From positions 248,001-312,000 of the forward strand of contig RIAY01000002.1 of the NCBI GenBank assembly GCA_003833075.1: a stretch of 64,000 bases of DNA. The letters are read 5' to 3'. This stretch comes from Muribaculaceae bacterium Isolate-036 (Harlan). GTDB lineage: Bacteria > Bacteroidota > Bacteroidia > Bacteroidales > Muribaculaceae. The translations under genes and the position numbers were made by a program. Position 1 is the first letter of the stretch, and each line of letters opens with the position of its first letter. The notes below the pieces were generated by a model. It made no database searches. It was not told the DNA's origin and saw only the letters and a program-made list of their open reading frames with translations. Below are positions 61,756 to 64,000 of this stretch, piece by piece.

Positions 61756-61794
61756 GAGGGTACTAATAACAGTATCCTCCGTCCTTTAAACGGT
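61756..61794 (+). terminator. Intrinsic terminator
   Basis: GGAGGGTAC pairs with GTATCCTCC directly after the barrel gene's stop; a short T-run (CCTTT) follows. Modest quality. Confidence 0.5.
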
Positions 61795-61817
61795 TTCTTA
61801 TTTATCAGCAAAATCCT

Positions 61818-62636
61818 CTAAAACCGCAGAAGCTCCCAAAGTATAAGATATATCAGAACTGCAGGCGCGGCGAGAAGCAGAGAATCAATTCTGTCGAGTA
61901 TGCCGCCATGTCCCGGGATAATGTTTCCGGAATCCTTGATGTTGAGAGTCCGTTTGATCATGGACTCTACAAGATCTCCCCAGGTGCCGAAGATCACAGT
62001 CACAACAGCGAGCCCAATCCAGAGGAGCGCGTCATTGTCGAACCCGAAGAAGCCGGAGCATGTGTAGCAGAATAACAATGCTGCCGCTACAGTGAACGCG
62101 GCACCGCCAAAGAAACCTTCCCACGACTTTTTAGGAGATATGCGTTCAAACAGGCGATGTCTGCCTATCGTGCTCCCTACCAGAAATGCGCCTGTGTCGT
62201 TAATCCATAAAAACAGAAAGACAGCAAGCAGAGCCTCAGGACGCGAAAACAGATAGGATATTCCAACGGCACAAGCCAATGGTATGCCGATATAGATCTG
62301 GGTCATCATCGAATGTGCGAGATTATGCAAGGGTTTGTTGTCATTGATATACAATTCTTCGACAAATCTTGCAATCATTATTGCCACCCACAGAATTATG
62401 GGATATACGTAGACTCCGAAGCACAATGCGATGCATCCCGCTATATCAAGAAGCAGGGTAGGAATCCTTCTGGCATTGAGATCCGAATTAATTTTTGAAA
62501 ACTCGATTGCTGCGATTGTTGCAAGAGCAGAAGCCATTATTGCCACGGCTTCGTGTCCTATAAGTATGCAACCGACAATTATCCCGCAATATATTATGCC
62601 CGACAATGTACGGACTGTTAATTTCTTAAGTTCCAT
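61818..62636 (-). CDS. cdsA: Phosphatidate cytidylyltransferase
   Basis: The start is set at 62636 (MELKKLTVRTLSG), because the promoter element TAACTTTG (62663-62670, minus strand) lies just upstream of it and inside the longer frame. The product has 272 residues and about seven TM segments. The CdsA signature is SPKKSWEGFFGG, GDLVESMIKR and KDSGNIIPGHGGILDRIDS. It makes CDP-diacylglycerol. Confidence 0.94.
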   Translation of the reverse strand: MELKKLTVRTLSGIIYCGIIVGCILIGHEAVAIMASALATIAAIEFSKINSDLNARRIPTLLLDIAGCIALCFGVYVYPIILWVAIMIARFVEELYINDNKPLHNLAHSMMTQIYIGIPLACAVGISYLFSRPEALLAVFLFLWINDTGAFLVGSTIGRHRLFERISPKKSWEGFFGGAAFTVAAALLFCYTCSGFFGFDNDALLWIGLAVVTVIFGTWGDLVESMIKRTLNIKDSGNIIPGHGGILDRIDSLLLAAPAVLIYLILWELLRF

Positions 62637-62662
62637 TTTTGTCTCTAAATTCAATGACGCGG

Positions 62663-62670
62663 CAAAGTTA
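62663..62670 (-). promoter_or_regulatory. -7 element of cdsA
   Basis: TAACTTTG on the minus strand, 26 bases before the chosen cdsA start. Confidence 0.6.
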
Positions 62671-62756
62671 GCTATTCTGACGCAAAATTGCAACATGCAA
62701 TTGCAGAGAACTGTCATTTTGTGGTATTTGATTTAGGCGTTCCCGGAGAAGTGTGG

Positions 62757-62803
62757 CAAAAAAGAGCCGGATATCCGCATTTTGTGCGAGATACCCGGCT
62801 TTG
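62757..62803 (-). terminator. Intrinsic terminator after lpxA
   Basis: On the minus strand AAAGCCGGGTATCTCGCA pairs imperfectly with TGCGGATATCCGGCTCTTT and is followed by a T-run. Confidence 0.75.
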
Positions 62804-62822
62804 TGATATATAATGGTTGTTC

Positions 62823-63620
62823 TTATTCCTCTGTCACTTCGGGAGGCAGAGCGGCAAGACGATAGTCGTGCTTCTTTATGAATTTGAGAATCTCGTCTCT
62901 TTCAGTGCTTGGGTCTACGTCTGTCTCGATTCTTTTCAAGGCATTGAACGGAGAAGTCTGGCTCTGGTAGATGTGGCGGTAACATTTGGCGATGTCATCG
63001 ATAGTGGCTTCCGATTTCTTTCCTTTCCGCAGAATGTAGGCGTTTACACCATAATATTCTATCGGATTGTGAGCCATTATCGTGAACGGGGGCACATTGT
63101 TGTTCACACGGCAACCGCCTTTTATCAGCACCCATTCCGCAATATCACAATTTTCGTGTACGAGAGCGTTGGATGAGAGTATCGTGTAGTTGCCGATTTT
63201 GCATGCTCCCGCGATTTTTGCGGCATTCCCGATTACGACATAGTCACCGACTATCGAATCATGTCCGATATGGCTCTGTGCCATGATGAATGAGTTGTTG
63301 CCTATCCTGGTCGATTTCCCGGCACGTATGCTGCGGTTGATAATCACGTGCTCGCGGATACAGTTGTTGTCTCCGATTTCCACAAAAGAATCTTCACCTT
63401 TCCAACGGAAGTCCTGAGGGGCGGCGGAAATCACACAACCGTCGTAGAATCTGTTGTTTTTACCGATTCTTGCACCAGAGCGGATGCTTACGTGCGGACC
63501 GATCACACATCCCTCTCCGATTTCCACATTGTCATCAATATATGCGAATGCATTGATTGTGACGTTATCTCCAATTTTGGCGTTGGGATGAACAAACGCC
63601 AGAGGGCTGATCTGAAACAT
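62823..63620 (-). CDS. lpxA: UDP-N-acetylglucosamine acyltransferase
   Basis: The start is set at 63620 (MFQISPLAFVHPNAKIGDNV). The product has 265 residues. It is a left-handed beta-helix of hexapeptide repeats. The catalytic His region is MAQSHIGHDSIVGD, and the substrate loops AAPQDFRWKGED are conserved. It catalyses the first step of lipid A synthesis. In many Bacteroidetes lpxA follows an lpxC-fabZ fusion; here it is beside an efflux gene. Confidence 0.93.
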   Translation of the reverse strand: MFQISPLAFVHPNAKIGDNVTINAFAYIDDNVEIGEGCVIGPHVSIRSGARIGKNNRFYDGCVISAAPQDFRWKGEDSFVEIGDNNCIREHVIINRSIRAGKSTRIGNNSFIMAQSHIGHDSIVGDYVVIGNAAKIAGACKIGNYTILSSNALVHENCDIAEWVLIKGGCRVNNNVPPFTIMAHNPIEYYGVNAYILRKGKKSEATIDDIAKCYRHIYQSQTSPFNALKRIETDVDPSTERDEILKFIKKHDYRLAALPPEVTEE

Positions 63621-63646
63621 AGTATAAGTATTAGAGGTTAACGTTA

Positions 63647-64000
63647 TTATCTTCCACCGCCGACTGCCTGATACAGACTTATAAGTGAAGCTACCTGTGT
63701 GTGCCAGCATGCGAGACTTGACAATTGTGCGCTCAGCAGACTCGAACGGGCAGTCAGCACCTCAAGATAGGTTGTTTTCTGATCCAAAGTTAATAATTCC
63801 TGTGTATATTCCACACTTTTTTCAAGATTATCTATCTGTTGGTCGAGGGCAACCTTCTTGTCTTCGATATTGGCGATTTGTGCGAGAGCGTCACTTACAT
63901 CCGCACTTGCGCTTAGAACAGTTTTCTCAAAGGCGTTCATTGCCTGTTTCTGCTGGGCTTTTGCTGCCTCAAGAGTAGCAATGTTCTGACCTCTGGAGAA
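63647..64000 (-). CDS. TolC/NodT-type outer-membrane efflux protein, C-terminal end
   Basis: The frame is open to the right edge, so only the last 117 residues are present. The pattern FSRGQNIATLEAAKAQQKQA, then VSDALAQI and TQELLTLDQKTTYLEVLTA, is the second coiled-coil repeat of RND-system outer-membrane factors. It ends 27 bases before lpxA and may share its transcript. Confidence 0.85.
   Translation of the reverse strand, partial: FSRGQNIATLEAAKAQQKQAMNAFEKTVLSASADVSDALAQIANIEDKKVALDQQIDNLEKSVEYTQELLTLDQKTTYLEVLTARSSLLSAQLSSLACWHTQVASLISLYQAVGGGR

Noticed and set aside
1..64000. CRISPR arrays and rRNA genes
   Set aside because: No regularly spaced repeats and no rRNA-like sequence were seen.

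Overview
The window looks like a chromosomal stretch of a gut Bacteroidales, probably Muribaculaceae or a close relative. Supporting signs are the TTTG-N18..20-TAnnTTTG promoters, few Shine-Dalgarno sites, a PPi-dependent phosphofructokinase, DUF5686 and PorT-like barrels, Bacteroidetes-type lipid A and CDP-diacylglycerol genes, and GH43/GH97/GH51 glycan enzymes. The family assignment is inference from content.

Region 1 (1-2.7 kb) is an accessory edge. It holds the C-terminal part of a tyrosine recombinase, a small membrane protein, and an XRE regulator / ImmA-IrrE protease / PIN-like cassette whose PIN gene is cut off after about 39 residues.

Region 2 (2.8-28.3 kb, all minus strand) is the most unusual part. 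It is a tightly packed array of 35 mostly short genes, many membrane-anchored or exported. Several resemble polymorphic-toxin immunity families (Imm32-like, Imm40-like, DUF4304, DUF2750, bacterial PH, SUKH-like, DKNYY, MORN-like). No toxin or secretion genes are present. Gene junctions reuse two short DNA modules. Module A spans the start codon, encodes MKLTDKRFW, and in four places overlaps the upstream stop by exactly 17 nt. Module B is a Shine-Dalgarno-containing end encoding (W)(K/R)KGGK(R/Q) with a 4-nt ATGA overlap. The array is read from three promoters (27.1, 16.6 and 12.2 kb). These share a 26-bp box and a TAnnTTTG element but lack the TTTG -33 element. A Crp/Fnr-type regulator sits just upstream behind a canonical promoter and is the obvious candidate activator. 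I read the region as a recombining immunity-gene island, comparable in logic to Bacteroidales acquired interbacterial defence clusters but with its own junction signature.

Region 3 (28.3-37.4 kb) has YjbQ, DNA-3-methyladenine glycosylase I, a 200-bp MITE-like inverted repeat, a BNR_4 propeller enzyme, a TSCPD protein, a response regulator / histidine kinase / Pit phosphate transporter module, an exported propeller protein and tRNA-Cys.

Region 4 (37.6-48.7 kb) is largely housekeeping: a glycosyltransferase, a flippase-like membrane protein, kdsB, PPi-phosphofructokinase, a thioredoxin lipoprotein, an MFS transporter, an orphan Spi-domain protein, mdh and a DcaP-like porin.

Region 5 (48.7-64 kb) has a two-gene arabinose/galactose glycan locus (GH43-GH97 and GH51), an FdtA/FdtB-like deoxysugar pair, DUF4250, a CYTH phosphatase, DUF5686, a LysM/periplasmic-binding fusion, a PorT-like barrel, cdsA, lpxA and the end of a TolC-like efflux protein.
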